Shown one piece after another: positions 17,762 to 25,789 of a stretch of DNA of 46,408 bases. Under the pieces are notes generated by a model that had not been told where the DNA came from, did not search any database, and was given only the letters and a program-made list of their open reading frames with translations. The DNA comes from an uncultured Eubacterium sp. Lineage in GTDB: Bacteria; Bacillota; Clostridia; Lachnospirales; Lachnospiraceae. The translations under genes and the position numbers were made by a program. The stretch's first letter is position 1, and every line of letters begins with the position of its first letter. Location of the stretch: the NCBI GenBank assembly GCA_947385775.1, contig CANDMI010000025.1, positions 1 through 46,408 of the forward strand. The letters run 5' to 3'.

Positions 17762-18327
17762 TTTTTATCCTCTACAATAAATCTGGCCGCTTCCAATAAA
17801 TCCGCAGCATATCTAATATCTTTATACCTTCCAAGCCTGACACGTTCCAGCTTCTCTTTTTTTTCACTATTTCCGACAAGAATTCCCCGACAGCCAACGC
17901 GGTCGCAAATGGAACAGTCTCTCATCATGTCTCCTACCGCCCAGCTGGAACCCATATCAATTTTGAAATCTTCAACCGCCCTTTCATACAAACCGATCGC
18001 AGGTTTACGACAGTTGCATACGACTTTGTATTCTTCAATAACTGCATCCGGTAAATGTGGACAGTAATAAACCCCGTTTATCACAATTCCATTTTTCTTT
18101 AGCGTAGCGATCATCCAGCAATTTAAATTCCAAAAATCCCTTTCCGTGTAATACCCTCTGGCGATCCCTGACTGGTTTGTTATCACGATAAGCATGTAAC
18201 CTAAATCTTGAAGCATCTTAAGCCCATCTATTGCCCCCGGCAAGAATTCAAAATCTTCGATTTTATAAAGGTAATGCTTTTCAACATTTATCGTTCCATC
18301 CCGATCCAAAAATACCGCTTTATTCAT
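17752..18327 (-). CDS. gmhB: D-glycero-D-manno-heptose 1,7-bisphosphate 7-phosphatase
   Basis: Removes the 7-phosphate of heptose 1,7-bisphosphate before nucleotidyl transfer. HAD motif I is FLDRDGTIN (D8, D10), motif II ITNQSGIARG, and motif IV VGDMMRDC. The GmhB zinc loop is complete: C-P-H followed by C-N-C (YYCPHLPD, VCNCRKP). The start is the ATG at 18327, which overlaps the gmhA stop by 4 bp (ATGA), not the longer frame. Length 191 is normal. Confidence 0.92.
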   Translation of the reverse strand: MNKAVFLDRDGTINVEKHYLYKIEDFEFLPGAIDGLKMLQDLGYMLIVITNQSGIARGYYTERDFWNLNCWMIATLKKNGIVINGVYYCPHLPDAVIEEYKVVCNCRKPAIGLYERAVEDFKIDMGSSWAVGDMMRDCSICDRVGCRGILVGNSEKKEKLERVRLGRYKDIRYAADLLEAARFIVEDKKWL

Positions 18328-18896
18328 CCCAGCTTCCCTTCTACGATCTCGCATAAGATATGTATAAGCAGTATATGGCATTCCTGAACCCTTGCGGTAT
18401 TCCTATATGGGACTATAATAGGACAGTCAACCTGTTTACCTATTTCACCGCCATTCCTGCCAAGAAGCGCGGCCGTCTTTGCACCTTTACTCTTTGCTAT
18501 TTTTGCAGCCTTATATATATTTTCCGAATTTCCACTGGTACTGATGCCGATAAATATATCTCCACAATTACAATGCCCTTTTGCCTGGCGCGCAAACACA
18601 TTCGCATAACCATAATCGTTCGCTATCGCTGTCAATGTAGCCACATCCGCATTTAATACTACAGCAGGCCATGCGTCACGTTCCTTTTGGAACCTTCCCA
18701 CGATTTCTCCAGCAAAATGAAGGGCATCCGAAGCAGACCCTCCATTTCCACATAGGACTAATTTATTTCCCGATTTTATCGCCCCTGCGATCTCATCCGC
18801 CAGACAGGCCAAAGCGTCAAGCAGCTTTTCATTTTCAAGCAATTCGTTTTTTACTTTTATGCTTTCCTGAATGCGCCTTGTAATTAATTCTTTCAT
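18324..18896 (-). CDS. gmhA: Sedoheptulose 7-phosphate isomerase
   Basis: Converts sedoheptulose 7-phosphate to D-glycero-D-manno-heptose 7-phosphate, the entry step of heptose synthesis. It is a SIS-domain protein: LVLCGNGGSASDALHFAGE, ISTSGNSENI, and the family motif LTAIANDYGYANVFARQ. I choose the ATG at 18896 (190 aa) because the codons upstream contain its ribosome site, GGAGGATGCC. A start 4 codons earlier is possible but would overlap that site. gmhB follows with a 4-bp overlap. Confidence 0.93.
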   Translation of the reverse strand: MKELITRRIQESIKVKNELLENEKLLDALACLADEIAGAIKSGNKLVLCGNGGSASDALHFAGEIVGRFQKERDAWPAVVLNADVATLTAIANDYGYANVFARQAKGHCNCGDIFIGISTSGNSENIYKAAKIAKSKGAKTAALLGRNGGEIGKQVDCPIIVPYRNTARVQECHILLIHILCEIVEGKLG

Positions 18897-18933
18897 GGCA
18901 TCCTCCATGCATATTTATACATGCAAAACATGA

Positions 18934-20376
18934 TTAATTTCGTATTTTTTCTATCAGGCTCGATGTTGACTTTCCCTCCACGAAGGGCATTCGCTCGAAA
19001 CGTCCGCCTCGCGCCTCCACATATTCTTTTCCCACAACCTCTTTTGGCTGATAATCTCCGCCTTTCACAAGAATGTCTGGTTCCACCTTTTGGATCAGTT
19101 CAAGAGGCGTATCTTCATCGAAAATAACAACATAATCCACAAATCCGAATGCGCAAAGCATTTCCGCACGTTCTAACTCATTATTGATCGGCCTGCCTGG
19201 CCCTTTTAGCCTTCTGACCGATGCGTCACTATTAAGCCCTACGATCAAAATATCGCCTAATTTTGCGGCTTCCTGTAAATAGCGGGCATGTCCTAAATGC
19301 AAAATATCAAAGCAGCCATTTGTAAAAACTATTTTTTTACCTTCATATTCTTTTCTAATACTGCTAATCAAATTTTCAGAAACGATTTTATTTACGACAT
19401 TATGCGTCCCATCCGCTAACCGTTCCCTTACCTCAGTCCAATATACAGCCGATGTGCCTACTTTTGACACTTGAATCCCTGCCGCAAGATTTGCAATATC
19501 TATGGCGCTTTGTATTTTATAACCATTTGCCAGACAAGCAGCCAAATAAGCGATCGTAGTGTCACCTGCCCCTGTTACATCGAAAACTTCCCGTCCTACA
19601 GCCTTGACTGAATGGATGATATGATCTCCAACAAGAACCATCCCTTTCGAACCGCATGTTGTCAGAACATATTTGCAATTACAACTAATTCGCAGCTCAT
19701 TGGATGCATCAATGATATCCTGTTCTGTCTCGATACATCTTTTCGTAAGTTTTTTCAGTTCTTTGAGATTCGGTTTTAAAAGAGTCGCTCCATCATATTT
19801 CTTACGGTTTGCATCTTTGACGTCAATGATAACGGGAATATTATTTTTTCTCGAAATCGAAATTACGGATTGTGTAAATTCATATGTCAGCAATCCTTTC
19901 AAGTAATCTGATATCAGGATCAGATCAAAGCATTCCACTCTTTTTTGAAATTCCTGAACCATCTTTCTGCATTCCGATTCTGACAACGGAAAGGTATCTT
20001 CCACATCCAGCCGCAACACCTGCTGATTGTTGGACGCAAGAAATCTAGTCTTTTCTGTCGTGTTCCTGTCAAGAGATAGAATTAAATCTGTATTTATACC
20101 CGTTATCGCAAAAATGTCCTTTAATTTCCTGCCCGTTTTATCATTTCCAACTATTGACATGACTGAAACTTCCTGGCCAGCAGCGATAAGGTTTGACGCA
20201 ACATTAGCCGCTCCTCCAAGTACGCTTTTTTCTTCCTTTTTCTTAAAAACAGGAACTGGCGCTTCCGGCGATATCCGATCAATGTCACCGATAACGTATG
20301 TATCTAACATCACATCTCCGATCACAAGGATTTTATAAGGTTTTATATTTTGATATAATATATTTTGCTCCGCCAT
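18934..20376 (-). CDS. hldE: Bifunctional heptose 7-phosphate kinase / heptose 1-phosphate adenylyltransferase
   Basis: Two-domain enzyme of 480 aa. Residues ~1-320 are a PfkB/ribokinase-type kinase (ILVIGDVMLDTYVIGD, LGGAANVASNLIAAG, DVTGAGDT); ~345-480 form the nucleotidyltransferase with HxGH (FTNGCFDILHLGHARYL). Together with GmhA and GmhB it yields ADP-D-glycero-beta-D-manno-heptose. The start is the ATG at 20376, 1 bp past the GT9 stop and behind GAGGACACTGAA; the longer frame adds 16 unrelated residues. ADP-heptose is typical of Gram-negatives but occurs in some Firmicutes. Confidence 0.92.
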   Translation of the reverse strand: MAEQNILYQNIKPYKILVIGDVMLDTYVIGDIDRISPEAPVPVFKKKEEKSVLGGAANVASNLIAAGQEVSVMSIVGNDKTGRKLKDIFAITGINTDLILSLDRNTTEKTRFLASNNQQVLRLDVEDTFPLSESECRKMVQEFQKRVECFDLILISDYLKGLLTYEFTQSVISISRKNNIPVIIDVKDANRKKYDGATLLKPNLKELKKLTKRCIETEQDIIDASNELRISCNCKYVLTTCGSKGMVLVGDHIIHSVKAVGREVFDVTGAGDTTIAYLAACLANGYKIQSAIDIANLAAGIQVSKVGTSAVYWTEVRERLADGTHNVVNKIVSENLISSIRKEYEGKKIVFTNGCFDILHLGHARYLQEAAKLGDILIVGLNSDASVRRLKGPGRPINNELERAEMLCAFGFVDYVVIFDEDTPLELIQKVEPDILVKGGDYQPKEVVGKEYVEARGGRFERMPFVEGKSTSSLIEKIRN

Positions 20377-20377
20377 T

Positions 20378-21532
20378 TCAGTGTCCTCGATGATTAAAAT
20401 ATGCCAATACTTTTTTCGATACATCCTCTGGTTTTATTTTCTTCAAGCATTCATTTTGATTGACGCACGCTCTGCGCATACACGGCTTACAGCTCATCCC
20501 TTTAGAAAAGCAATAGACATCTTTTTTGGCATAAGGCCTTGCCATTTCTGGAAGGACTGGGCCAAACACCACAAATGACGGCACTCCATATGCTGTAGCG
20601 ATATGCCCTGCCCCGCTGTCGTTACAGATCATTGCATCGCATAAACTGATCCGCAGCATATATTCCTCTATCGATGTGTTGCTTATGATATATCTTGCCC
20701 CGCAGCTTAACGCTGCGTTTTCCAGTTTTGTTACCGCTTTTTTTTCATTCGGCCCCTCAAAAATTACAAAAACAGCATTTAAACAAGATTTATGAAGTTG
20801 GATCAATACCTTGTGGAAACCGCCCCATTCCCTAATAGCCAGGCTTGCTCCCGGATGAATTCCTATCGTAAGTTTGCCTTCCAACTTATTTTGCTTTCTA
20901 AATTCCTTTCGTTTCAATTCCTGCCTTTGGTTTATATCTAGCCTTGGATATAAATCTTCATCACGAAATATACATCCCAGGGATTTTATAAAAAACATTT
21001 TATCCTCAACCAAATGCTTTACCTCATCTGATGGATTGATCACATCTGTTAAAAAACATTCTCCGCCAGTATAGTTATAACTTACTTTTCTTTTCGCATT
21101 ACAATAATGCATAAAATATATATATCTAAGGTCGCCGCGCAGTTCAAGCGCATAGTCATAAGCCCTGACATTTACAGTTTTTGTCCATTCTCTTAATTTC
21201 TTCCTATTTAACGCCAGACTCCAGATAGAATTTATAAAAGAACAATCTATAACAACAAATTCATCGATCAAATTTTGGCTTTCTAATATTTCCTTAGCCC
21301 ATTTCCCACATACCAATGTTATTCTACAATAGTCGTTATTCTTTTTTATCACCCTAAGCGCAGGCGTTAACATTACCATATCGCCAATTAAAGTTGGATC
21401 AATGATAAGTATGGAGTTGGCAACTGTTATATCAGGCTGCGTATACGACTTTTTCTCATGAAACAAACAATTTAGAATCTCATTTACTGCTTTTAAATTC
21501 TTTGTCTTTTTCTTGTTAAATTTCTTTAACAT
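20378..21532 (-). CDS. GT9 heptosyltransferase-like glycosyltransferase
   Basis: 384-aa GT9 protein of the heptosyltransferase family. ILIIDPTLIGDMVMLTPALRVI is the family start; TIGIHPGAS.AIREWG binds the nucleotide, and ICNDSGAGHIATAYGVPSFVVFGP is the C-terminal hallmark (D-S-G-x-x-H). A C-terminal cysteine set (CKPCMRRACVNQNEC) is usual for heptosyltransferases. Being directly upstream of hldE-gmhA-gmhB, it most likely uses the ADP-heptose those genes make and attaches heptose to the repeat unit. Confidence 0.88.
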   Translation of the reverse strand: MLKKFNKKKTKNLKAVNEILNCLFHEKKSYTQPDITVANSILIIDPTLIGDMVMLTPALRVIKKNNDYCRITLVCGKWAKEILESQNLIDEFVVIDCSFINSIWSLALNRKKLREWTKTVNVRAYDYALELRGDLRYIYFMHYCNAKRKVSYNYTGGECFLTDVINPSDEVKHLVEDKMFFIKSLGCIFRDEDLYPRLDINQRQELKRKEFRKQNKLEGKLTIGIHPGASLAIREWGGFHKVLIQLHKSCLNAVFVIFEGPNEKKAVTKLENAALSCGARYIISNTSIEEYMLRISLCDAMICNDSGAGHIATAYGVPSFVVFGPVLPEMARPYAKKDVYCFSKGMSCKPCMRRACVNQNECLKKIKPEDVSKKVLAYFNHRGH

Positions 21533-21618
21533 AATAACCTTAACCTATCCTAAATTGCGATATTTCAATCTAACTCTTCCCCCAAAGCACTAAAAAGTTA
21601 GAATTGCGCCTACGCCCC

Positions 21619-23202
21619 TTATCCAATCATATATTTCACGATTTCAATAGCATAACAATGCAATTTATACACTTTCGGAAACTCAAACCTTTGATAGACC
21701 TTATATCTGGCTTCTGCCCTTTTCTTTACTTCACTCAAGTCTTTCTGTGTGCTCATCCCTCCAAAATTGAAGTTCGATATTAAATGATCAAAAGTCATTA
21801 CTTTTTTACCCTGTTTTCGAAGTGAGATCATGTAATAAAAATCATCATACATGGACTCCAGAATATATGGGTTATCGATCAATACCTCCCGTTTTGAAAA
21901 AGACGCGGGATGACACCATCCGGCCGTTGTCCAAAAGTGGCCTATCTTAGCTTTCTTGATTGTAACGCCTGTAGGTTTATACACTCTGATATTTCCCCAT
22001 GCAAAATCATAATGATATTTTTGATAATGATCCACCATCATTTCTACCGCATCCTGTTCATACCAATCATCCGCATTGATCTGTCCTACTAATTCCCCAT
22101 GCGCCAGCCTAGCGCCTTTGTTCAACGCATCATACATCCCCTTGTCCGGTTCGGAAATGATCAATAGCGAACGCCCAGGAGTTGAATCAAAAATTTCCTG
22201 ATAAGACCTTGCATTTTCCACGGTCTTATCCATAGATGCCCCATCAATAATAATGTACTCTATATTCGGATAGGTTTGATTAAAAACCGCGCTTATCGTT
22301 TTCGATATCGTATCCTCACGATTATATGAGACAGTAAGGATCGTGACAAGCGGCCGGGCTTTGGTAAGGGGTTGGATGCCTTCTGTCAGCCTGATACTAT
22401 CTTCAAAACCATACCTGCTTACCAAATCCACTTTATCATATGTCAGGCTGCCAAACGCCTTTTTTACAATACGGACTCCCGCCACCCTAAGTATAAAATT
22501 AAAGGCCTTGGTAAACCGAATCTTTTTGCCATGGTAGCGTGCGATATTCCTAACCATATCAGTGGCGCTCACATATTCTTTATTCTGCGGAAAGAACAGC
22601 CCCCTTTTCTCCTGATCTATTACTTCCTTCACAAATTCGCACAGATTCCCAATGTATATCATCGATCTTTTATTGTCATAATCAGGAAATATCGGGCTTT
22701 TTAATGCAAAACTTCGAATCTTCTGGTAATTGCCTCTACATCCTTTACCATATACCATTGGAAGCCTTAAACATGCAAACTTAAACTTTTCATCACTTAT
22801 TTTGTTTATGGCTCTGTCCGCCTGTAACTTGCTTTTTCCATAGGTATTAACCGGATGCGGTTTTGCGCTCTTCTTAATATGGCCTGTCGTTTTTCCATAC
22901 ACAGACATAGAAGATAATAGTATAAACTGTCCAACGCCCCCTTCTTTGGCAGCTTTCGCGACAGTAATTGCCAGGCTGGCGTTAATATCGTAAAAGAGGC
23001 GCCTATTGCGTTTCGTTTCTTTAATATGGGCTATGCCAGCCGTATGAAAGACAACATCATAATTACTAAAATCTTTGGGCATTGGCATCCAGCCAACCGC
23101 ATCCTTTACCGTAACTGTATAATCCTTAGGATAGTTGTCCAGATACTCTTTTACACAATCGCCGATATACGAATTTGCTCCCGTTATCAGAACCCTTTTC
23201 AC
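21619..23202 (-). CDS. Fusion of an SDR epimerase and a GT2 glycosyltransferase
   Basis: 527 aa. Residues 1-~275 form an extended SDR (VLITGANSYIGDCVKEYLD, SSMSVYGKTTG, NTYGKSK as Tyr-Lys pair, RSMIYIGNLCEFV); residues ~285-527 form a GT2 transferase (VTILTVSYNREDTISKTISA, IDGASMDKT, INADDWYEQDA). I find no stop or ribosome site at the boundary. It starts at GTG 23202 (GGGGAG, 5 nt) inside the end of the priming transferase gene, overlapping by 77 bp. A product channelled from epimerase to transferase is the natural reading; which sugar is unknown. Confidence 0.82.
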   Translation of the reverse strand: MKRVLITGANSYIGDCVKEYLDNYPKDYTVTVKDAVGWMPMPKDFSNYDVVFHTAGIAHIKETKRNRRLFYDINASLAITVAKAAKEGGVGQFILLSSMSVYGKTTGHIKKSAKPHPVNTYGKSKLQADRAINKISDEKFKFACLRLPMVYGKGCRGNYQKIRSFALKSPIFPDYDNKRSMIYIGNLCEFVKEVIDQEKRGLFFPQNKEYVSATDMVRNIARYHGKKIRFTKAFNFILRVAGVRIVKKAFGSLTYDKVDLVSRYGFEDSIRLTEGIQPLTKARPLVTILTVSYNREDTISKTISAVFNQTYPNIEYIIIDGASMDKTVENARSYQEIFDSTPGRSLLIISEPDKGMYDALNKGARLAHGELVGQINADDWYEQDAVEMMVDHYQKYHYDFAWGNIRVYKPTGVTIKKAKIGHFWTTAGWCHPASFSKREVLIDNPYILESMYDDFYYMISLRKQGKKVMTFDHLISNFNFGGMSTQKDLSEVKKRAEARYKVYQRFEFPKVYKLHCYAIEIVKYMIG

Positions 23203-23968
23203 CAAAACTCCCCGTACCTCCCTCCACTACGCCATCATGGCGTAAAACAGAAGCGATCGTTCCAAAGAAGCATTCCAAATCCATCCGAAATCCCATCCTC
23301 CGGCAATACTCCCCGTCAATCCTTGCCTTTTCTGCAATTTCAAGCTTATCCCGGCCGCTGATCTGCGCAAGCCCCGTCAACCCGGGCAAAACATCATTCG
23401 CACAATACTTGTCCCTTTCTTCTACCAGATCATACTGGTTCCACAATGCAGGACGCGGCCCTACCACCGACATCTTCCCCCGCAGTATGTCCCACATCTG
23501 GGGCAGCTCGTCCATTGAAGTCCATCTTAACACACGCCCCACCCTCGTAATATATTTCTCCGGCTCCTCCAACTGGTGCGTCGGCACATCATGGGGCGCG
23601 CCCATTTTCATACTTCGAAACTTATGGCAGAAAAAGAGCTTGCGATCCTTGCCTACCCTCTTTTGTTTGAATATTACCGGACCTGGGTCATCCAAAAATA
23701 TAATGGCCGAAAGGATGGCAAGTAGCGGTAAAAGCATTACAAGCCCTAATGCCGAAAGGACAAAATCCAATCCCCTCTTTACATATCTTGCATAAAAGCT
23801 TTTCTTGTTCCCATCTCTAACCTTGCCTGTGGCAGGCCAGATACGCATATACGCATTCCCATCTTCCAGCTTATCTTCTTTCCGGTTTTCCATATATGCA
23901 GCAGTTCCAAAAATTCCGGCAAATGCGATCACCACTCCCGATATTTTTATAATCGTCCTCTTTTCCAT
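23126..23968 (-). CDS. Priming sugar transferase (undecaprenyl-phosphate sugar-1-phosphate transferase)
   Basis: First enzyme of the operon: it loads a sugar-1-phosphate onto the lipid carrier. After one N-terminal hydrophobic segment and a second (LDFVLSALGLVMLLPLLAI), the bacterial sugar transferase core follows with DDPGPVIFKQKRVG, FRSMKMGAP, LRWTSMDELPQMWDILRG and MSVVGPRP. I choose the ATG at 23968 with GGAG upstream over the GTG at 23983. The last ~23 residues, after the usual end GVVEGGTG, are an extra tail that overlaps the next gene. Confidence 0.92.
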   Translation of the reverse strand: MEKRTIIKISGVVIAFAGIFGTAAYMENRKEDKLEDGNAYMRIWPATGKVRDGNKKSFYARYVKRGLDFVLSALGLVMLLPLLAILSAIIFLDDPGPVIFKQKRVGKDRKLFFCHKFRSMKMGAPHDVPTHQLEEPEKYITRVGRVLRWTSMDELPQMWDILRGKMSVVGPRPALWNQYDLVEERDKYCANDVLPGLTGLAQISGRDKLEIAEKARIDGEYCRRMGFRMDLECFFGTIASVLRHDGVVEGGTGSFGEKGSDNGSKFVYRRLCKRVSGQLS

Positions 23969-24028
23969 GACATTTTTCTCCACAGTTACCGTTCAGCCTT
24001 CGGCTTCACTGTAATTTTCCACATCATA

Positions 24029-24057
24029 AAAAGGCCATGGATCCACCACAGCCTTTT
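24029..24057 (-). promoter_or_regulatory. Second leader hairpin with U-run (attenuator-like)
   Basis: In the minus-strand RNA a 12-pair stem (AAAAGGCUGUGG / CCAUGGCCUUUU) with a 5-nt loop is followed by a short U-run. Two of its pairs are G-U wobbles that exist only in the minus-strand transcript, which argues for an RNA element of the operon leader. It starts within the leader ORF stop codon and lies 60 bp before the first capsule gene. Confidence 0.6.
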
Positions 24058-24100
24058 ACCGCACAAAAAAAGCCTGACGCTCATCTACTACGTCAGACAT
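24056..24100 (-). CDS. Leader peptide of the polysaccharide operon (14 aa)
   Basis: ATG at 24100 is preceded by GGAGG with 9-nt spacing; the frame reads MSDVVDERQAFFVR and stops at TAA 24056. The start lies about 22 nt below the expected transcription start. An intrinsic terminator (24065-24098) lies wholly inside the ORF, so a ribosome starting here would cover the 5' arm of the stem. I know no named family for it. Its place, ribosome site and overlap with the terminator make a regulatory leader peptide likely. Confidence 0.6.
   Translation of the reverse strand: MSDVVDERQAFFVR
24065..24098 (-). terminator. Intrinsic terminator inside the leader ORF
   Basis: Stem GTCTGACG / CGTCAGGC (8 pairs, one G-U), 11-nt loop, then seven T on the minus strand (24065-24071). 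It lies about 25 nt after the presumed transcription start and about 100 bp before the priming transferase gene, so it must be passed for the 23-kb operon to be expressed. Confidence 0.7.
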
Positions 24101-24128
24101 TACCTGAAACCTCCGCTTATGATTTTCA

Positions 24129-24147
24129 ATTATAACGCTATAACGCT
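24129..24147 (-). promoter_or_regulatory. Polysaccharide operon promoter with tandem repeat
   Basis: TATAAT (24129-24134, minus) is a perfect -10 placed just before the leader ribosome site. No good -35 lies 16-18 bp upstream (GCCTGA), which suggests an activator. A tandem direct repeat, AGCGTTAT twice (24132-24147), overlaps the -10 and could be the regulator's site. Confidence 0.5.
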
Positions 24148-24621
24148 TGAATCAGGCATATACAAAGCATTTCCCTGATAGAAACTGCGGTGCCATGCCC
24201 TATAATCCAAATTTTTGGCACAAGAATCCACTATGCTTATAACAAATAAGCACAGTCCATTCTTCCCCATTATATCATGCCCGGAAAACACATGTGCCCA
24301 CGCTTCATGAGCTTTCCGAAACAATCCTGTTCAATCTTTTTCTTTCTATATCTCCTATATTATCCTATATTTCTATGATTCTCATCCAGCTATGGCCTCA
24401 CTCCCCATCGCATAGCAGTATTCTACATCATCTTTTTTCAATTTGCAACTCTTAAAATAAATTTGGCAACATTTTCATATTTTGAAAACGTTTTATCGGC
24501 TTTTACGACACTTCCTTTGTGCATATTAACCAAAAACACACGCAGCCTTTTCAAGATAAAATTGTTACCCGTGAAAAATAACACAAAATTCACAAATCCA
24601 CAACTCACCGTTTTCACACCC
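24148..24621. other. Divergent intergenic region, no gene seen
   Basis: This 470-bp region separates the polysaccharide operon (leftward) and the CAP gene (rightward). I see no supported coding frame. TGAAAACGTTTTAT at 24483-24496 resembles a CcpA catabolite-responsive element but differs at the end from the usual consensus and lies about 125 bp above the CAP promoter. Short open frames here have no ribosome sites. Confidence 0.4.
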
Positions 24622-24650
24622 TGGACATATCACGGAAAATTTTGTATAAT
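24622..24650 (+). promoter_or_regulatory. Sigma-A promoter of the CAP/Big2 gene
   Basis: TGGACA (24622-24627, five of six) and TATAAT (24645-24650) are exactly 17 bp apart. The gene starts 40 bp below the -10 with ribosome site AAGGGGG. Confidence 0.8.
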
Positions 24651-24689
24651 GACAGTTGACATAACTACAAAACAAAAAAGGGGGATAAA

Positions 24690-25658
24690 ATGAAAGCAAG
24701 ATTCCATCACCAAACAAAGGCCGTCGCCTGTCTGTTAGCTTTTTGTCTGATGTTTTCGCAGGCAATCTGCGCACAGGCGGCCGCTATCCGTAAGACAGAT
24801 GTAGAGGCGGCTTCAAATGGCAACATTCTGGTCGGCGTGGAAGGAAATTTCGAAAAAATAAACACAAACGAAGTCCTTAAGCGTATAAACGCCATTCGTA
24901 AAGAAGCGTGTCAGAAAGGCTACGTAAACCCTGAAAATGGAAAGAAGCTGAAAATGAGCGATTACACCGCGATAAAATGGTCGTCCGACCTGGAATGGAT
25001 CGCGCAGCTGCGTGCGGCGGAAGCCACTGTAAAGGAAGACCACACAAGGCCAAACGGACAGTTATGCTTCAGCATCCAGCATAACGGCGAAAAAAGCTGG
25101 GCAGAAAACCTGGCGTGGAACGGTTCCGGCATTATGGCGGGCATCGAACAGTGGTACGGAGAAAAAAATGACTGGGTAAAGCAAAACGACCAGGCCGTGA
25201 CCGGACATTACACAAGTCTGATCAGTCCGGGCCATACCAGCATAGGGCTTGGTTCATTCCGTCAAACCGCCGGCAAATGGTATGCCGTCTCAGCGGAATT
25301 TAGCTCCGCCGCATCGACAGATGAGCAATCGCTGAATTTAAGCGGAAAAAAGACACAAACAATCGAAGTGTCCGCAAAAGCTGCCAGCAAAACAAAGATT
25401 AAAGCCCCTTCCACATTGAAGGCAGGGAAAAAGAAAAGCTTAAAGGTCACGATGCAGATTTCTTATGATGGGATCATGGGTGGTAAAAACATTTCAACGG
25501 GCATCCTGTTAGACAACGTATCCTGGACATCCTCAGACCCTTCGGTCTTATCGATCAACGAAAACGGGAAAGCGGAAGCGAAAAAAGCGGGAAAAGCCAC
25601 GATAACCGCAAACGTCGCCGGCAGTAAAAATTTGAAAGCTACGATCAGAGTGAATTAG
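24690..25658 (+). CDS. Secreted CAP (SCP-like) domain protein with C-terminal Big2 domain
   Basis: 322-aa exported protein. The signal peptide (basic MKARFHHQTK, hydrophobic VACLLAFCLMFSQAI) probably ends near AQAAA. Residues ~55-210 form a CAP domain: LKRINAIRKEAC, WSSDLEWIAQLRAAEA, DHTRPNGQLCF, WAENLAW, GHYTSLISPGHTSIGLG with the paired His of the CAP pocket. Residues ~240-322 are a bacterial Ig-like group 2 domain (VSWTSSDPSVLSINENGKA, KAGKATITANV). It is monocistronic with its own promoter and terminator. It has no sortase motif or membrane anchor, so it is likely free or loosely wall-bound. The function of such bacterial CAP proteins is largely unknown. Confidence 0.88.
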   Translation: MKARFHHQTKAVACLLAFCLMFSQAICAQAAAIRKTDVEAASNGNILVGVEGNFEKINTNEVLKRINAIRKEACQKGYVNPENGKKLKMSDYTAIKWSSDLEWIAQLRAAEATVKEDHTRPNGQLCFSIQHNGEKSWAENLAWNGSGIMAGIEQWYGEKNDWVKQNDQAVTGHYTSLISPGHTSIGLGSFRQTAGKWYAVSAEFSSAASTDEQSLNLSGKKTQTIEVSAKAASKTKIKAPSTLKAGKKKSLKVTMQISYDGIMGGKNISTGILLDNVSWTSSDPSVLSINENGKAEAKKAGKATITANVAGSKNLKATIRVN

Positions 25659-25692
25659 ATAAATTTGAAAGCCACAATCAAAGTGAATTAGA
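25627..25692 (+). repeat. Imperfect tandem duplication of the CAP gene 3' end
   Basis: The last ~32 bp of the gene (AATTTGAAAGCTACGATCAG and on to GTGAATTAG) are repeated directly after the stop as AATTTGAAAGCCACAATCAA to GTGAATTAG. The copies differ at a few positions, so the event is not very recent. The second copy is beyond the stop and is not translated. Confidence 0.8.
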
Positions 25693-25698
25693 AAATCC

Positions 25699-25725
25699 AG
25701 CAGGGAAGAATCATCTTTCCCTGCT
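25699..25725. terminator. Hairpin between convergent genes
   Basis: Inverted repeat AGCAGGGAAGA / TCTTTCCCTGCT with a 4-nt loop and one bulged base lies between the CAP gene and the convergent GNAT/VOC gene. The T-runs are short on both sides (GGATTTTC on the minus strand), so it is probably a weak bidirectional terminator. Confidence 0.6.
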
Positions 25726-25789
25726 CTGCGTCTCCGCGCGGCCCGAATAGCCTGGCATGGCGTTTTGTAATAAAAAGACGTCACCATCG

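Noticed and set aside
24148-24621. Riboswitch or small RNA in the divergent region
   Set aside because: No known riboswitch pattern or strong hairpin was seen apart from the leader elements below 24134.
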